Source: Pandoraea thiooxydans (GTDB taxonomy: Bacteria > Pseudomonadota > Gammaproteobacteria > Burkholderiales > Burkholderiaceae). Taken from it: 64,000 bases of DNA. Below, piece by piece: positions 47,462 to 58,235 of the stretch. Numbering within the stretch: position 1 is the first letter of the stretch; each line of letters begins with the position of its first letter. The stretch spans positions 2,914,001 to 2,978,000 of the forward strand of contig NZ_CP014839.1 of assembly GCF_001931675.1 (NCBI RefSeq). The letters run 5' to 3'. The notes below the pieces were generated by a model, which did no database searches, was not told where the DNA came from, and saw nothing but the letters and a program-made list of their open reading frames with translations. The position numbers were made by a program, and so were the translations under genes.

Positions 47462-50137
47462 ATGCCCAGCCCAGATACCGCAGTCCGCCGCACCGATTAC
47501 ACCCCTCCTGCCTATCTGATCGATACCGTCGATCTGGCTTTCGATCTGGATCCCGGCAATACCACCGTCACCAACCGCATGCGTGTGCGCCGCAACCCGC
47601 AGGCCGCCGGCGCGGCGCTGCTGCTGCACGGGCAGGAACTGGAACTGCTCGGCATCGAGATCGACGGGGCGCCTTGCCACGACCATCGCCTGACGCCCGA
47701 TGGCCTGCTCATCGAGCACCCGCCGCAGGATTTCGAACTGCGCCTGGTCACGCGCTGCCACCCTCAGGAGAATACCTCGCTGATGGGGCTGTATGTGTCG
47801 AACGGCAACTTCTTTACGCAATGCGAGGCCGAGGGTTTTCGCAAGATCACCTACTTTCTCGACCGGCCCGACGTCATGGCCACTTACACCGTGACGCTGC
47901 GCGCAGACCGGCAACGCTACCCGATCCTGCTGGCCAACGGCAATCTCGCCGAACAGGGCGAGCTGCCCGACGGCCGGCATTATGCCGTCTGGCACGATCC
48001 GTTCAAGAAACCCAGTTATCTGTTTGCGGTAGTGGCAGGCCAGCTGGTGTGCCGCGAGGAGCGCATTCGCATCGGTTCGGGCGAAGAAAAGCTGCTGCAG
48101 GTGTGGGTCGAGCCGCGCGACCTGCCCAAGACCGCGCACGCGATGGCCTCGCTGATCCATGCGATCCGCTGGGACGAACAGCGCTTTGGCCTGGCGCTCG
48201 ATCTGGAGCGCTTCATGATCGTCGCCGTGAGCGACTTCAACATGGGCGCGATGGAAAACAAGGGCCTGAACGTCTTCAACACCAAATACGTGCTGGCCGA
48301 CGCGCAAACCGCCACCGATGTCGACTACGGCAATATCGAGGCGGTGGTCGGCCATGAATATTTCCATAACTGGACCGGCAACCGCGTGACCTGCCGCGAC
48401 TGGTTCCAGCTCAGCCTCAAGGAAGGCCTGACGGTATTCCGCGATCAGGAATTTTCGGCCGACATGATGGGCACTGAATCGGGGCGCGCGGTCAAGCGCA
48501 TCGAGGACGTGCGCGTGCTGCGCCAGGCGCAGTTTCCCGAGGATGCCGGGCCGATGGCGCACCCGGTGCGGCCCGACAGCTATGTCGAGATCAACAATTT
48601 CTACACCGTGACGGTGTATGAAAAAGGCGCCGAAGTCGTGCGCATGTACCAGACCCTGCTCGGCCGGGACGGCTTTCGCCGAGGGATGGATCTCTACTTC
48701 GCGCGGCATGACGGACAGGCCGTCACCTGCGACGATTTTCGCCAGGCGATGGCCGATGCCAACGGGCGCGATCTGACGCAGTTCAGCCGCTGGTACAGCC
48801 AGGCCGGCACGCCGCGCGTCAAGGTCACCGGCCATCACGATGCGGCCGCGCGCACCTATACCCTGACACTGCGGCAGGAATGCCCCAAGGTCGGCGTCGA
48901 GATGCTGCCCGGCACGCCCGACAAGCTGCCGTTCCATATCCCGTTCGCGGTCGGCCTGCTCGATACGTCCGGACATGACTTGCCGCTGCGCCTGCAGGGC
49001 GACGACGGCGCGGCCGCCACCACCCTCGTGCTGGACTTCACCGAGGCCGAGCAGCGCTTTACCTTCGTCGACATCGACGAGCCGCCGCTGCCGTCGCTGC
49101 TGCGCAACTTCTCGGCGCCGGTGATCGTCGAGCACGAATACACGGTCGACGAGCTGGCCTTTCTGATGGCCCACGACAGCGATCCGTTCAATCGCTGGGA
49201 AGCCGGCCAGCGACTGGCCACCCGCCAGTTGCTCGCACACGTCGAGGCCATTCGGCGCGGCGAGTTGCCCAGCGTCGATACCTTCGTCATCGACGCGTTC
49301 CGCCAGGTACTGCGCGACGACACGCTCGATCCAGCCTACCGCGAACTGGCGCTGACGCTGCCCGGCGAGAGCTATCTCGGCGAGCAGATGGACGAAATCG
49401 ATCCGGCGGCAATTCATGCGGCCCGGCAATACATGCGCCAGCGACTGGCCACCGCCTTGCACACCGAGTGGCTGGCCGCCTATCACAATCACCAGACCCC
49501 GGGCGATTACCGCCCCGATGCCGCCTCCGCCGGCCAGCGCGGGCTGAAGAATCTGGCGTTGAGTTACCTGAGCGAACTCAACGACACCCACGTCACGCAG
49601 ACCGCCCAGGTCCAGTACGAACACGCCAACAACATGACCGATCGCCTGGCCGCGCTCAACGCGCTGGTCAACGGCGGGCAGAGCGCGCAGGAAGCCGCAT
49701 CCGCGGCACTGGCCGAGTTTTACAGCCGCTTCGAGCAAGAGCCGCTGGCTATCGACAAATGGTTTGCGCTGCAGGCCATGCAGCGCGCCACCGGCGCGCA
49801 ACGCGTCATCGATACGATACGCACGCTGCTGCAGCATCCGGCCTTCACGCTGAAGAACCCGAACCGCGCCCGCGCGCTGATTTTCAGCTTCTGCGCCGGC
49901 AACCCGGCGCAATTCCACGCCGCCGACGGCTCCGGCTACGCTTTCTGGGCCGACCAGGTGCTGGCGCTCGACGCACTCAATCCGCAAGTCGCCGCCCGCC
50001 TCGCGCGGGTGCTCGACCGCTGGCGCAAATACACGCCGGCGCTGCGCGGCGCAATGCTCGATGCGCTCAACCGCGTGGCCGCCCACCAGGGGCTGTCCAA
50101 AGACGTTCGCGAGATCGTCGACAAGGCGATCGGCTGA
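47462..50137 (+). CDS. pepN: Aminopeptidase N (M1 family)
   Basis: 891 residues. Exopeptidase motif MGAMENKG (about 260-267), zinc motif HEYFHNW (HExxH, about 297-303) with the downstream Glu in LKEGLTVFRDQEF, and a catalytic Tyr further on. The C-terminal helical domain is of E. coli PepN type. It removes N-terminal residues from peptides in the cytosol. The start ATG has no clear Shine-Dalgarno. The gene is convergent with metE across a GC hairpin. Confidence 0.96.
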   Translation: MPSPDTAVRRTDYTPPAYLIDTVDLAFDLDPGNTTVTNRMRVRRNPQAAGAALLLHGQELELLGIEIDGAPCHDHRLTPDGLLIEHPPQDFELRLVTRCHPQENTSLMGLYVSNGNFFTQCEAEGFRKITYFLDRPDVMATYTVTLRADRQRYPILLANGNLAEQGELPDGRHYAVWHDPFKKPSYLFAVVAGQLVCREERIRIGSGEEKLLQVWVEPRDLPKTAHAMASLIHAIRWDEQRFGLALDLERFMIVAVSDFNMGAMENKGLNVFNTKYVLADAQTATDVDYGNIEAVVGHEYFHNWTGNRVTCRDWFQLSLKEGLTVFRDQEFSADMMGTESGRAVKRIEDVRVLRQAQFPEDAGPMAHPVRPDSYVEINNFYTVTVYEKGAEVVRMYQTLLGRDGFRRGMDLYFARHDGQAVTCDDFRQAMADANGRDLTQFSRWYSQAGTPRVKVTGHHDAAARTYTLTLRQECPKVGVEMLPGTPDKLPFHIPFAVGLLDTSGHDLPLRLQGDDGAAATTLVLDFTEAEQRFTFVDIDEPPLPSLLRNFSAPVIVEHEYTVDELAFLMAHDSDPFNRWEAGQRLATRQLLAHVEAIRRGELPSVDTFVIDAFRQVLRDDTLDPAYRELALTLPGESYLGEQMDEIDPAAIHAARQYMRQRLATALHTEWLAAYHNHQTPGDYRPDAASAGQRGLKNLALSYLSELNDTHVTQTAQVQYEHANNMTDRLAALNALVNGGQSAQEAASAALAEFYSRFEQEPLAIDKWFALQAMQRATGAQRVIDTIRTLLQHPAFTLKNPNRARALIFSFCAGNPAQFHAADGSGYAFWADQVLALDALNPQVAARLARVLDRWRKYTPALRGAMLDALNRVAAHQGLSKDVREIVDKAIG

Positions 50138-50140
50138 ACC

Positions 50141-50158
50141 GGCGGCCTGCCGGCCGCC
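50141..50158. other. Hairpin between convergent pepN and metE
   Basis: GGCGGCC-TGCC-GGCCGCC, a perfect 7-bp stem in the 33-bp gap between two convergent stops. It lacks U-tracts but probably helps end both transcripts. Confidence 0.5.
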
Positions 50159-50170
50159 GTCCGGGTTCGC

Positions 50171-52486
50171 CTAAGCGGCCGCGGGCTGGCCGTGCGCGGC
50201 CAGCCTGGCCCGCACCGCCCGCGCTGCGGCGGTCATTGCCGTGAGCGCCGGGTCGACCTGGGCCCAATCGCGCGTCTTCAGCCCGCAATCGGGATTCACC
50301 CACAGCCGCTGGGCCGGAATGCGCGCCAGCGCAGCCTCGATCAAGCGCTCCATCTCGGCCTGCGCAGGCACGCGCGGCGAGTGAATGTCATACACGCCGG
50401 GGCCGATTTCATTCGGATAGTCGAACGCCTCGAAGGCGTCGAGCAGTTCCATGTCGGAGCGCGTCGTCTCGATCGAGATCACGTCGGCATCGAGCGCGGC
50501 GATCGACGGCAGAATGTCGTGAAACTCCGAGTAGCACATATGCGTGTGAATTTGCGTGTCGTCGGCCACCGCGCATGAGGCTACCTTGAAAGCCCGCACC
50601 GCCCAGTCGAGATATTCCGCCCAATCGCGCCGGCGCAGCGGCAAGCCTTCGCGCAGCGCCGGCTCGTCGATCTGGATCACCCGCACGCCGGCTTTTTCCA
50701 GGGCGAGCACCTCGTCGCGCAGCGCCAGCGCGATTTGCAGCGCGGTGCGCTCGCGCGGCTGATCGTCGCGCACGAAGGCCCACTGCAGCATCGTCGCCGG
50801 CCCGGTCAGCATTCCCTTGACCGGTTTGCTCGTCAGGCTTTGCGCATAGGCGCTCCAGGTCACCGTCATCGGTTCGGGCAGGTACACATCGCCGTAGATC
50901 ACCGGCGGCTTGACGCAGCGCGAACCGTAGCTTTGCACCCAGCCGTTCTCGGTGATCGCATAGCCCCACAGCAGCTCGCCGAAATACTCGACCATGTCGT
51001 TGCGCTCGGCCTCGCCATGCACGAGCACGTCCAGTCCATAGGATTCCTGCTTTTCGATCGCCAGGCGAATCTGCGCGCGCATCGCTTCCAGATAATCGAG
51101 ATGCGTCAACTGCTTGCGCTTGAAGCCGGCGCGCGCGGCGCGAATCTCGGCGGTTTGCGGGAACGAGCCGATGGTGGTGGTCGGCAGCAGCGGCAGCTTG
51201 AGCCACGCCTGTTGCGCGGCGATGCGCGTCGCGTAGTCGCTGCGGCGGCGCGCATCGGCCTCGCTCAGACCGGCGAGCTTGCGGCGCACGACCGGATTGT
51301 GAATGCGCGGCGAGCTGCGGCGCGCCGCCAGCGCCCGGGCGGTATCGTCGAATGCGGCTTGCACCGATGCCACGCCATGGGTGAGCGCCTGGCGCAGCAC
51401 CGCGATTTCGTCGAGCTTTTGGCGGCCGAACGCCAGCCACGCGCGCAGCTCGTCGTCCAGTTGGGTCTCCAGGCTCGCATCGACCGGCGCATGCAGCAGC
51501 GAGCAGCTCGAGCCCACCCAGAGCCGATCGCCCAGCGCCGCGTGCGCGGGCGCGAGCAACGCGAGCGAGCCGGCCAGATCGTGCCGCCATACGTTGCGCC
51601 CGTCGACCACGCCGCATGAGAGCACCTTGTCGGCCGGGTAGCCGTCGACAAACGTGGCGAGCTGCTGCGGTGCGCGGGCCAGGTCGAGGTGCAGGCCGGC
51701 CACCGGCAGCGCCTTGAGCAAGGCCGCATGCTCGCTGACGTCGCCAAAATACGTCGTCAGCAAAATGCGCGGCGCGAGCGGCGCCAGCCGGCGATAGGCC
51801 GGCGCGGCCGCGGCCAGCCAGGCGGCAGGCAAATCGAGCGCAAACAACGGCTCGTCGATCTGCACCCACGCCACGCCCTGCGCACGGAGCCGCCCCAGCA
51901 GACGCTCATACTGCGCAAGCAGAGCCGGCAGGAGCGTCAGGCGATCGGCCAGGCCGTCCTTCTCCTTGCCCAGATACAGCAGCGTGAGCGGGCCGACCAG
52001 CACCGCCTTGACCGGATGACCGAGCGCCTGCGCCTCGCTCACTTCGTCGAACAGCCAATTCACGCCCTCCCCGAAGGTCGTTGCCGGACTATATTCCGGC
52101 ACCAGGTAGTGATAATTGGTATCGAACCACTTCGTCATTTCCAACGCCGGCTGGGCGGCGTTGCCGCGCGCCATGGCGAAGTAGGCGTCCAGATCGAGAT
52201 CTTGGGCATCGAAGCCGAAGCGCGCCGGCAGGCCGCCGACGTGCGCGAGCGTGCTCAGCACGTGGTCGTACCAGGCGAAGTCGCCCACCGTCACCCTATC
52301 CAGGCCGTCGAGCCCCGCCGCGGCGCCGGCCTCGCGCTGCGCCTGCCAATTGGCGTGGCGCAGCGCGCGGCCGGTGTGCGTCAATGCCGTCTCGTCGATT
52401 TCCTTGCGCCAGAATTTTTCCAGCGCGAATTTCAGCTCGCGGTGCGCGCCGATGCGCGGCAAACCCAATACGTGTGCTCCAGCCAT
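50171..52486 (-). CDS. metE: Cobalamin-independent methionine synthase
   Basis: 771 residues from the ATG at 52486; an ATG 6 bp upstream is too close to the GAGGA ribosome site. N-terminal half begins [15 protein letters not shown]. The C-terminal catalytic half begins [12 protein letters not shown], with zinc ligands in HTHMCYSEF (His and Cys, about 645-650) and the later NPDCGLKTR (Cys about 730). It transfers methyl from 5-methyltetrahydrofolate to homocysteine. Divergent from metR, its usual activator. Confidence 0.96.
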   Translation of the reverse strand: MAGAHVLGLPRIGAHRELKFALEKFWRKEIDETALTHTGRALRHANWQAQREAGAAAGLDGLDRVTVGDFAWYDHVLSTLAHVGGLPARFGFDAQDLDLDAYFAMARGNAAQPALEMTKWFDTNYHYLVPEYSPATTFGEGVNWLFDEVSEAQALGHPVKAVLVGPLTLLYLGKEKDGLADRLTLLPALLAQYERLLGRLRAQGVAWVQIDEPLFALDLPAAWLAAAAPAYRRLAPLAPRILLTTYFGDVSEHAALLKALPVAGLHLDLARAPQQLATFVDGYPADKVLSCGVVDGRNVWRHDLAGSLALLAPAHAALGDRLWVGSSCSLLHAPVDASLETQLDDELRAWLAFGRQKLDEIAVLRQALTHGVASVQAAFDDTARALAARRSSPRIHNPVVRRKLAGLSEADARRRSDYATRIAAQQAWLKLPLLPTTTIGSFPQTAEIRAARAGFKRKQLTHLDYLEAMRAQIRLAIEKQESYGLDVLVHGEAERNDMVEYFGELLWGYAITENGWVQSYGSRCVKPPVIYGDVYLPEPMTVTWSAYAQSLTSKPVKGMLTGPATMLQWAFVRDDQPRERTALQIALALRDEVLALEKAGVRVIQIDEPALREGLPLRRRDWAEYLDWAVRAFKVASCAVADDTQIHTHMCYSEFHDILPSIAALDADVISIETTRSDMELLDAFEAFDYPNEIGPGVYDIHSPRVPAQAEMERLIEAALARIPAQRLWVNPDCGLKTRDWAQVDPALTAMTAAARAVRARLAAHGQPAAA

Positions 52487-52582
52487 TGCCATTCCTCTGC
52501 CATTGAAAGTCTGCTGGCAGTATCTGCCCCGCTCATTTATTATTCAAACGAAAGTTATTTCTGATAATCATTAATTATTTTC
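52487..52582. promoter_or_regulatory. metE/metR divergent promoter region
   Basis: A 96-bp gap, AT-rich at the metR end (ATTATTCAAACGAAAG, TGATAATCATTAATTA). MetR sites follow TGAA-N5-TTCA; only scattered half-sites (TTCA, TGAA) are visible, so no exact operator is assigned. Confidence 0.5.
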
Positions 52583-53506
52583 ATGACACGAACACCCATC
52601 GAACTCCGCCATCTGCAGACCCTGCTGGCCTTGCGCGACACCGGCAACGTCTCGCGCGCAGCCCAGTGGCTGCATCTGACGCAATCGGCGTTGTCGCACC
52701 AGATCAAGGCGCTCGAAGATTTTTACGGTCTGCCGCTGTTCGTGCGCAAATCGGCGCCGCCCAGCTTCACGCCGGCCGGCAAGCGGCTGCTCGAGCTGGC
52801 CGAACAGGTGGTGCCGGCGGTCGAAGCCGCCGGGCGCGATCTGGTGCGGCTCGCGCAAGGCACACGCGGCACGCTGCGGATCGCCGTCGAGTGCCATACC
52901 TGCTTCGACTGGCTGATGCCGGCAATGGACGTCTTTCGCGCGCACTGGCCGGAGATCGAGCTCGACATCGTCTCGGGCTTTCATGCCGACCCGATCGGCC
53001 TGCTGCACCAGGACCGCGCCGACCTGGCGATCGTCTCCGAATACGACCCTGACGAGGCGGTCGATCACCACCCGCTATTTCGCTTCCAGATGGTGGCGTT
53101 GCTGGCCAACGACCATCCGTTGTGTGCCAAGCCGTTTCTCGACGCCGAGGACTTCCGCGCCGAGACGCTCATCACCTATCCGGTGCCGGACGATATGCTC
53201 GACCTGATGCGGCAGGTGTTGATCCCGGCCGGCATCGAACCGGCGCGCCGCACCACCGAATTGACGGTCGCCATCCTGCAATTGGTGGCGAGCTGCCGCG
53301 GCCTGGCGGCGCTGCCGCTGTGGGCCGTGAGCGGCTACCTGGAGCGCCGCTACGTCACCGCCCGGCCGATTACCCGCGCCGGCCTCACCGGCAAGCTCTA
53401 TGCCGCGACCCTGCCCGCCCTGAGCGGCAAGCCGTACATCACCGAATTCGTCGCGGTGATGCGCGAGACCAGCTTGATGAACTTTCCGGAGATTGAGTTG
53501 CTGTAG
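52583..53506 (+). CDS. metR: LysR-family activator MetR
   Basis: 307 residues. The N-terminus IELRHLQTLLALRDTGNVSRAAQWLHLTQSALSHQIK is spread over about residues 6-42 and is diagnostic of MetR, as is VECHTCFDWLMPAMD (about 101-115). It senses homocysteine and activates metE. Divergent from metE over 96 bp. Confidence 0.94.
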   Translation: MTRTPIELRHLQTLLALRDTGNVSRAAQWLHLTQSALSHQIKALEDFYGLPLFVRKSAPPSFTPAGKRLLELAEQVVPAVEAAGRDLVRLAQGTRGTLRIAVECHTCFDWLMPAMDVFRAHWPEIELDIVSGFHADPIGLLHQDRADLAIVSEYDPDEAVDHHPLFRFQMVALLANDHPLCAKPFLDAEDFRAETLITYPVPDDMLDLMRQVLIPAGIEPARRTTELTVAILQLVASCRGLAALPLWAVSGYLERRYVTARPITRAGLTGKLYAATLPALSGKPYITEFVAVMRETSLMNFPEIELL

Positions 53507-53528
53507 GTGCGAACCGCATTGAAATTCG

Positions 53529-53557
53529 TGGACAAACACAAGACGCCGCCGTACTAT
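53529..53557 (+). promoter_or_regulatory. Promoter of pyrB
   Basis: TGGACA (53529-53534), 17-bp spacer, TACTAT (53552-53557); five of six and four of six consensus matches. The transcript would start about 25 bp before the ATG at 53590. Confidence 0.7.
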
Positions 53558-53589
53558 ACGCATCGCGTACAAATACAACCAAAAGGGTC

Positions 53590-54879
53590 ATGATGAGCGC
53601 TCAACAAATCTTCCTGCGCGACGCCATGCGCCGCCTCAACATGACCCGAGACAGCTTCGCCGATCGCATCGGCGTGCGCCGCCGGGCGCTCGACACCTGG
53701 CTTTTGCCGGAAGATTCGAGCGAATTCCGCAGCATGCCGGGTATCGTCGAGAAATTCGTCGATGAAATCGTGCAGCGCGAGGCTCCGGCCAGCGGAGATA
53801 CGCAAAGCGTACATACGTCGTTGCGCGAGCGCATCGCCGTCGAAGGCAAGCCGCAGTTGCTGTCGGTCGACCAATTCAGCCGCGAATCGCTCGAAGACCT
53901 GTTCCGCATCGCCGACATCATGCAGCCGATCGCGCGCCGCCAAAAGGTGTCTCGTGTGCTCGAAGGCGCGGTGCTGGGCAACCTGTTCTTCGAGGCCAGC
54001 ACCCGCACCCGCGTGAGCTTCGGCGCGGCGTTCTGCCGGCTGGGCGGCTCGGTGTGCGACACCACCGGCTTCACTTTCTCGTCGATGGCCAAGGGCGAAT
54101 CGATCTATGACACCAGCCGGGTCATGAGCGGCTACGTCGACGCCCTGGTGGTGCGGCACCCCGAACAAGGCTCGGTGGCCGAATTCGCGCGCGCCACCAA
54201 CATTCCGGTGATCAACGGCGGCGACGGCCCGGGCGAGCATCCGAGCCAGGCGATGCTCGACCTCTATACGATCCAGCGCGAGTTCTCGCGGCTGGGCAAG
54301 CTGGTCGACGGCGCCCACGTAGCAATGGTCGGCGACCTGCGCTACGGCCGCACGGTGCACTCGCTGATCAAGCTGCTGGCGCTGTATCGCGGCCTCAAAT
54401 TCACCCTGATCTCCCCCGTGTCGCTGGAAATGCCCGCCTATATCATCGATCAGGTCGAGCGCGGCGGCCACGTGGTCGAGCAATCGCAATCGCTCGAGGA
54501 AGGCTTGCGCGGGGCCGACGTGGTGTACGCCACGCGCATCCAGAAGGAGCGTTTCGCCAACGAGGCGATCGAGGGCTACACGCCGGAATTCCAGGTCTCC
54601 CAGGCGCTGATCAATCGCGTGTGCGATGCCGGCACGATCATCATGCACCCGTTGCCGCGCGACAGCCGGCCGGGTGCCAACGATCTGTCGACCGACCTGA
54701 ACCACGACCCGCGCCTGGCGATCTTCCGCCAGACCGACAACGGCATTCCGATCCGCATGGCGATCTTCGCCGTGCTCATGGGCGTGGAAAACCAGGTGCA
54801 GCACGCGATGCGCGACGTCACCTGGCGCACGCCATCGCGCATCGGCCCGGACGACGCCTCGTTCGACGGCCTGGACTGA
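53590..54879 (+). CDS. pyrB: Aspartate carbamoyltransferase with N-terminal HTH-like extension
   Basis: 429 residues, roughly 100 longer than classic PyrB. Residues 1-60 resemble an XRE-like helix-turn-helix (DAMRRLNMTRDSFADRIGVR followed by RRALDTWLLP). The catalytic domain starts near 85. The carbamoyl-phosphate loop FEASTRTRVSF (134-144), GDGPGEHPSQAMLDLYT and HPLPRDSRPG (about 352-361) are intact, so the enzyme should make carbamoyl-aspartate for pyrimidine synthesis. I recall long bacterial ATCases of about this size, but the role of the extension is unknown. Alone between metR and fbp. Confidence 0.9.
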   Translation: MMSAQQIFLRDAMRRLNMTRDSFADRIGVRRRALDTWLLPEDSSEFRSMPGIVEKFVDEIVQREAPASGDTQSVHTSLRERIAVEGKPQLLSVDQFSRESLEDLFRIADIMQPIARRQKVSRVLEGAVLGNLFFEASTRTRVSFGAAFCRLGGSVCDTTGFTFSSMAKGESIYDTSRVMSGYVDALVVRHPEQGSVAEFARATNIPVINGGDGPGEHPSQAMLDLYTIQREFSRLGKLVDGAHVAMVGDLRYGRTVHSLIKLLALYRGLKFTLISPVSLEMPAYIIDQVERGGHVVEQSQSLEEGLRGADVVYATRIQKERFANEAIEGYTPEFQVSQALINRVCDAGTIIMHPLPRDSRPGANDLSTDLNHDPRLAIFRQTDNGIPIRMAIFAVLMGVENQVQHAMRDVTWRTPSRIGPDDASFDGLD

Positions 54880-54963
54880 GCCGGCAAAAGTAAAAAGGCG
54901 CATGAGCGCGTCCCGGGCAGGTAAAATTGCGGCAACCCGAGTCTTTTGCCCTGGAGTGCAGTC

Positions 54964-55968
<1,005 letters not shown>

Positions 55969-56040
55969 GCCGGCCTGGTGTCAGCCCCGCTTCGGCGACG
56001 CCATGCACACCGCTGCCGGGAAAAATATTGCGTCAGGCTA

Positions 56041-56070
56041 GTGACAAATCGCCTCTGGTTTTGTTAAAAT
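56041..56070 (+). promoter_or_regulatory. Promoter of tRNA-Thr
   Basis: GTGACA (56041-56046), 18-bp spacer, TAAAAT (56065-56070). Five of six matches at each element, 10 bp before the tRNA 5' end. Confidence 0.7.
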
Positions 56071-56080
56071 CCGAGGCTTC

Positions 56081-56156
56081 GCCGGAATAGCTCAGTTGGT
56101 AGAGCAGCGCATTCGTAATGCGAAGGTCGGGGGTTCGACTCCTCTTTCCGGCACCA
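56081..56156 (+). tRNA. tRNA-Thr (CGT anticodon)
   Basis: 76 nt including an encoded CCA. Acceptor GCCGGAA/TTCCGGC, D-arm GCTC-AGTTGGTA-GAGC, anticodon loop TTCGTAA (anticodon CGT, reads ACG) and T-arm with TTCGACT all fold. The first anticodon-stem pair is a G-A mismatch; the other four pair. A decayed integrative element begins directly at its 3' end, so this gene is the probable attachment site. Confidence 0.97.
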
Positions 56157-56163
56157 GTAAAAT

Positions 56164-56198
56164 CAAAGGGTTACGGCAATCATGCGCGTAACCCTTTG
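56164..56198. terminator. 12-bp-stem hairpin directly after the tRNA
   Basis: CAAAGGGTTACG (56164-56175)/CGTAACCCTTTG (56187-56198), perfect, 11-nt loop, 7 bp after the CCA. The U-tract is weak, so it may be a tRNA terminator/processing signal or part of the element's attachment/integrase-arm region. GTAACC recurs twice just downstream (56205-56230). Confidence 0.6.
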
Positions 56199-56290
56199 TC
56201 GTTTCTGGCAACAGTGTAACCACTGTGTAACCGGATTGGAGAAACTTCAGGCCTACTTAGGCGATTTAGCAAATCCACTGATAATCCAGC

Positions 56291-56612
56291 TTAGAGTGCG
56301 GGCGCAGACGTATCCGATGACCCCGAGTAACGCTGACCTGCGCCCTTCACTAGTACCAACCGGTCACGGTAGGCCTCATATCCATGAAGCACCTCAGAAC
56401 TTTCGCCGTTAATTAGCGCTCGCAGTTCTGCAGCGATACCCCAAAAAGCCCACATGTAGCAGTCCCAGCGTTTCATGGGTGTTGCGAAAAGCCTCGCCAC
56501 TGTCGCCGTAAGTCTGAAAAAGTAGCGCATCAAGCTTTAATGCAAGCTCGCTCGCGCGGTCTTGAGGAAACGATTTGGGGGTAGGGACCGGCGTAGAATT
56601 GGTCTTAGCCAT
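56291..56612 (-). pseudogene. Frameshifted small gene of unknown function
   Basis: A frame starting at the ATG at 56612 (MAKTNSTPVPTPKSFPQDRA...) has a good ribosome site (AAAGGAG) and runs 67 codons before stopping at 56409. The protein-like continuation, FWGIAAELRALINGESSEVLHGYEAY, lies in another frame (stop 56291) and overlaps around 56470-56530. Joined by one shift near codon 48 they give a coherent protein of about 105 residues. It may be a decayed gene, or a programmed shift, which is less likely. I do not recognise the family firmly. Confidence 0.5.
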
Positions 56613-56728
56613 GATTCAAGCTCCTTTCTAGCTTGGTTTATGGCCAGGCGGCTCGAAGTGCTGCAACGCCCGCGCCGCCGCTCCGCCGCTCCGCCTGATA
56701 CCGTCAACCGTCAGGCAACGGTCATGCT

Positions 56729-57007
56729 CTATACGGCCTCAAGACGCACCACAGCGCGGCTTCCAGTTGCCTCGGCATATCGGGTAAGTGTACGCATCGA
56801 AGGCAACGAACGGCCGCTCTCCATTCTTGCAATGGTCGATTGGGTCGTATGCATCCGTTCTGCCAACTCATCTTGAGTCAGTCCGGCTCGAACACGCGCG
56901 GCAATGAGTTCTCGTGCAATGGCAAACTCCGGCGCTTGTGCGTCGTATTCAGCCTTCGTTTTGGGGTCCGCCAGCAGGCGTTTTTTCAGGGTGGCAAGGT
57001 CAGTCAT
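56729..57007 (-). CDS. HigA-type antitoxin (XRE helix-turn-helix)
   Basis: 92 residues. XRE DNA-binding domain at about 35-90 (ARVRAGLTQDELAERMHTTQ, then STIARMESGRSLPSMRTL). A charged N-terminal part probably contacts the toxin. It follows the toxin gene by 3 bp, the reverse order typical of higBA. It should neutralise the toxin and repress the operon. The pair looks intact. Confidence 0.88.
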   Translation of the reverse strand: MTDLATLKKRLLADPKTKAEYDAQAPEFAIARELIAARVRAGLTQDELAERMHTTQSTIARMESGRSLPSMRTLTRYAEATGSRAVVRLEAV

Positions 57008-57010
57008 CGT

Positions 57011-57328
57011 TCAATCCTCTTTCATTCTGGCGACAGCTGTCTCGATGGCCCGGCGCGGCGTCTTCTGCGTCTTCTTCACGAACACGTGCAGCACAACCAG
57101 ACGCTGCCCGGTCCGTGTAACGTATATCGCCCGCGCGATGCCATCCCAGCCCGTCATGCGGATTTCCCACAACTTTCCCTCCAACGGGCGCACGTGCGGC
57201 ATTCCGACGCGCTGCGGACCAAATTCCGCCAGCATTTCCGCGATGTGCAGAAAGCGGGCGCACATATCGGGCGGCAGCGACAGCAATTCGGCTTCAGCGT
57301 CGGGTATTAACTCTACGTGCCATGCCAT
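57011..57328 (-). CDS. RelE/HigB-type toxin (phage Gp49-like)
   Basis: 105 residues. RelE-fold features: WHVELIPDAEAELLSLPPD at the N-terminus, PLEGKLWEIRM (about 48-58), ARAIYVTRTGQRLVVLHVFVKK (about 64-85) and TPRRAIETA. It is predicted to be a ribosome-dependent mRNA interferase. The gene precedes its antitoxin by 3 bp. The 31-bp AT-rich gap upstream holds a plausible -10 (TATATT). Probably the module that has kept this remnant in place. Confidence 0.88.
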   Translation of the reverse strand: MAWHVELIPDAEAELLSLPPDMCARFLHIAEMLAEFGPQRVGMPHVRPLEGKLWEIRMTGWDGIARAIYVTRTGQRLVVLHVFVKKTQKTPRRAIETAVARMKED

Positions 57329-57359
57329 TATTTTATCGTTTTTTTGCTATATTCGTAAA

Positions 57360-57992
57360 TCACTGCGCCACTACCCGCAATCCCGGCGCCTGCTCACGCT
57401 TAAAGTCGATGCCCGCCTGCTCCAGCATCCACGCCTCAATCTTGTCGTGCCAGTTTCGCAGCAGATCCAGCGGACGGCGGCGATAATGCTTCTCGGCAAG
57501 TGCGCTAGCCGTATGCCCCATAATTTGCGCCACCACGCCTACGGGCACCTCGCACCACTCAGAAAGCGTGCCGAATGACCGGCGCAGGCCATGCAGCGTC
57601 ACATGAGGCAATCCCGCAGCGGCTAGCGCCTGATTGTGCGCAATGCGCGGCTCGGCAATCTTGCCATCGGCGGCAGCCGAACTACTGAACACCCATTCAT
57701 TGCGGCGCGGTAACGCGGCCAGCAGGGAGGCAAGATAAGTTGTCAGCGGAATAGCTCGGTCCGTCACCGTTTCCACCTTGTCAGCCACATGCAGGCTTCG
57801 CCATTGAAAATCCACTCCGGCCCACTTGAGCGCCGCCATTTCCTCGCGGCGCGCGCCGGTAAGCAATAACGCTTGCAGGTAGGCACTGATAACGGGGTTC
57901 TTGGATCGCCCAAGCCAGACCTTGGGCACTGCTAGACGTTCAACCGCTTTGCCGGTTTGACTTTGACCGTGCTTTTTTGCTCCGCATGCCAT
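57360..57992 (-). pseudogene. Truncated tyrosine recombinase (integrase), C-terminal catalytic part
   Basis: Homology to DUF4102-type tRNA-targeting integrases begins only near codon 25 of this frame (SKNPVISAYLQALLLTGARREEM) and runs to the natural end (QAPGLRVVAQ). Catalytic residues remain: Arg in TGARREE, HGLRR (HxxR), the His of MGH and Tyr in HYRRR. The N-terminal arm- and core-binding domains, about 200 or more residues, are missing. The first codons come from the overlapping second higA gene, so the junction is near 57925. It is unlikely to be functional. Confidence 0.85.
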
Positions 57993-58225
57993 AAGTCATA
58001 TTGAAGCTGCTGCCGCAGCCAGATTTCCGGGCTGCCGCCCAGCCATTGGGCCAAACGAATTGCCATATCGGCACTAATCGCAGCCCGCCCGTTAATTACC
58101 CTCGAAAGTGCCACACGCGACACCCCCAATTGCTCGGCGGCTTCGGTCACACTCAGACCCAAGGCCGGCAATACGTCTTCCTTGAGTGCGTCGCCGGGGT
58201 GCGGCGGATGGTACATGCGCGCCAT
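57932..58225 (-). CDS. HigA-family addiction-module antitoxin (second copy)
   Basis: 97 residues from the ATG at 58225. The sequence [20 protein letters not shown] (about 5-24) and the XRE helices [21 protein letters not shown] (about 27-47) are classic HigA, ending in [14 protein letters not shown]. The cognate higB directly upstream is degenerate (58236-58341), so this antitoxin is an orphan. Its 3' end overlaps the truncated integrase frame by 61 bp. Confidence 0.88.
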   Translation of the reverse strand: MARMYHPPHPGDALKEDVLPALGLSVTEAAEQLGVSRVALSRVINGRAAISADMAIRLAQWLGGSPEIWLRQQLQYDLWHAEQKSTVKVKPAKRLNV

Positions 58226-58235
58226 ATTCTGTTCC

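Noticed and set aside
47438..50086. 882-codon leftward frame opposite pepN
   Set aside because: Antisense of pepN, which has complete GAMEN and HExxH motifs.
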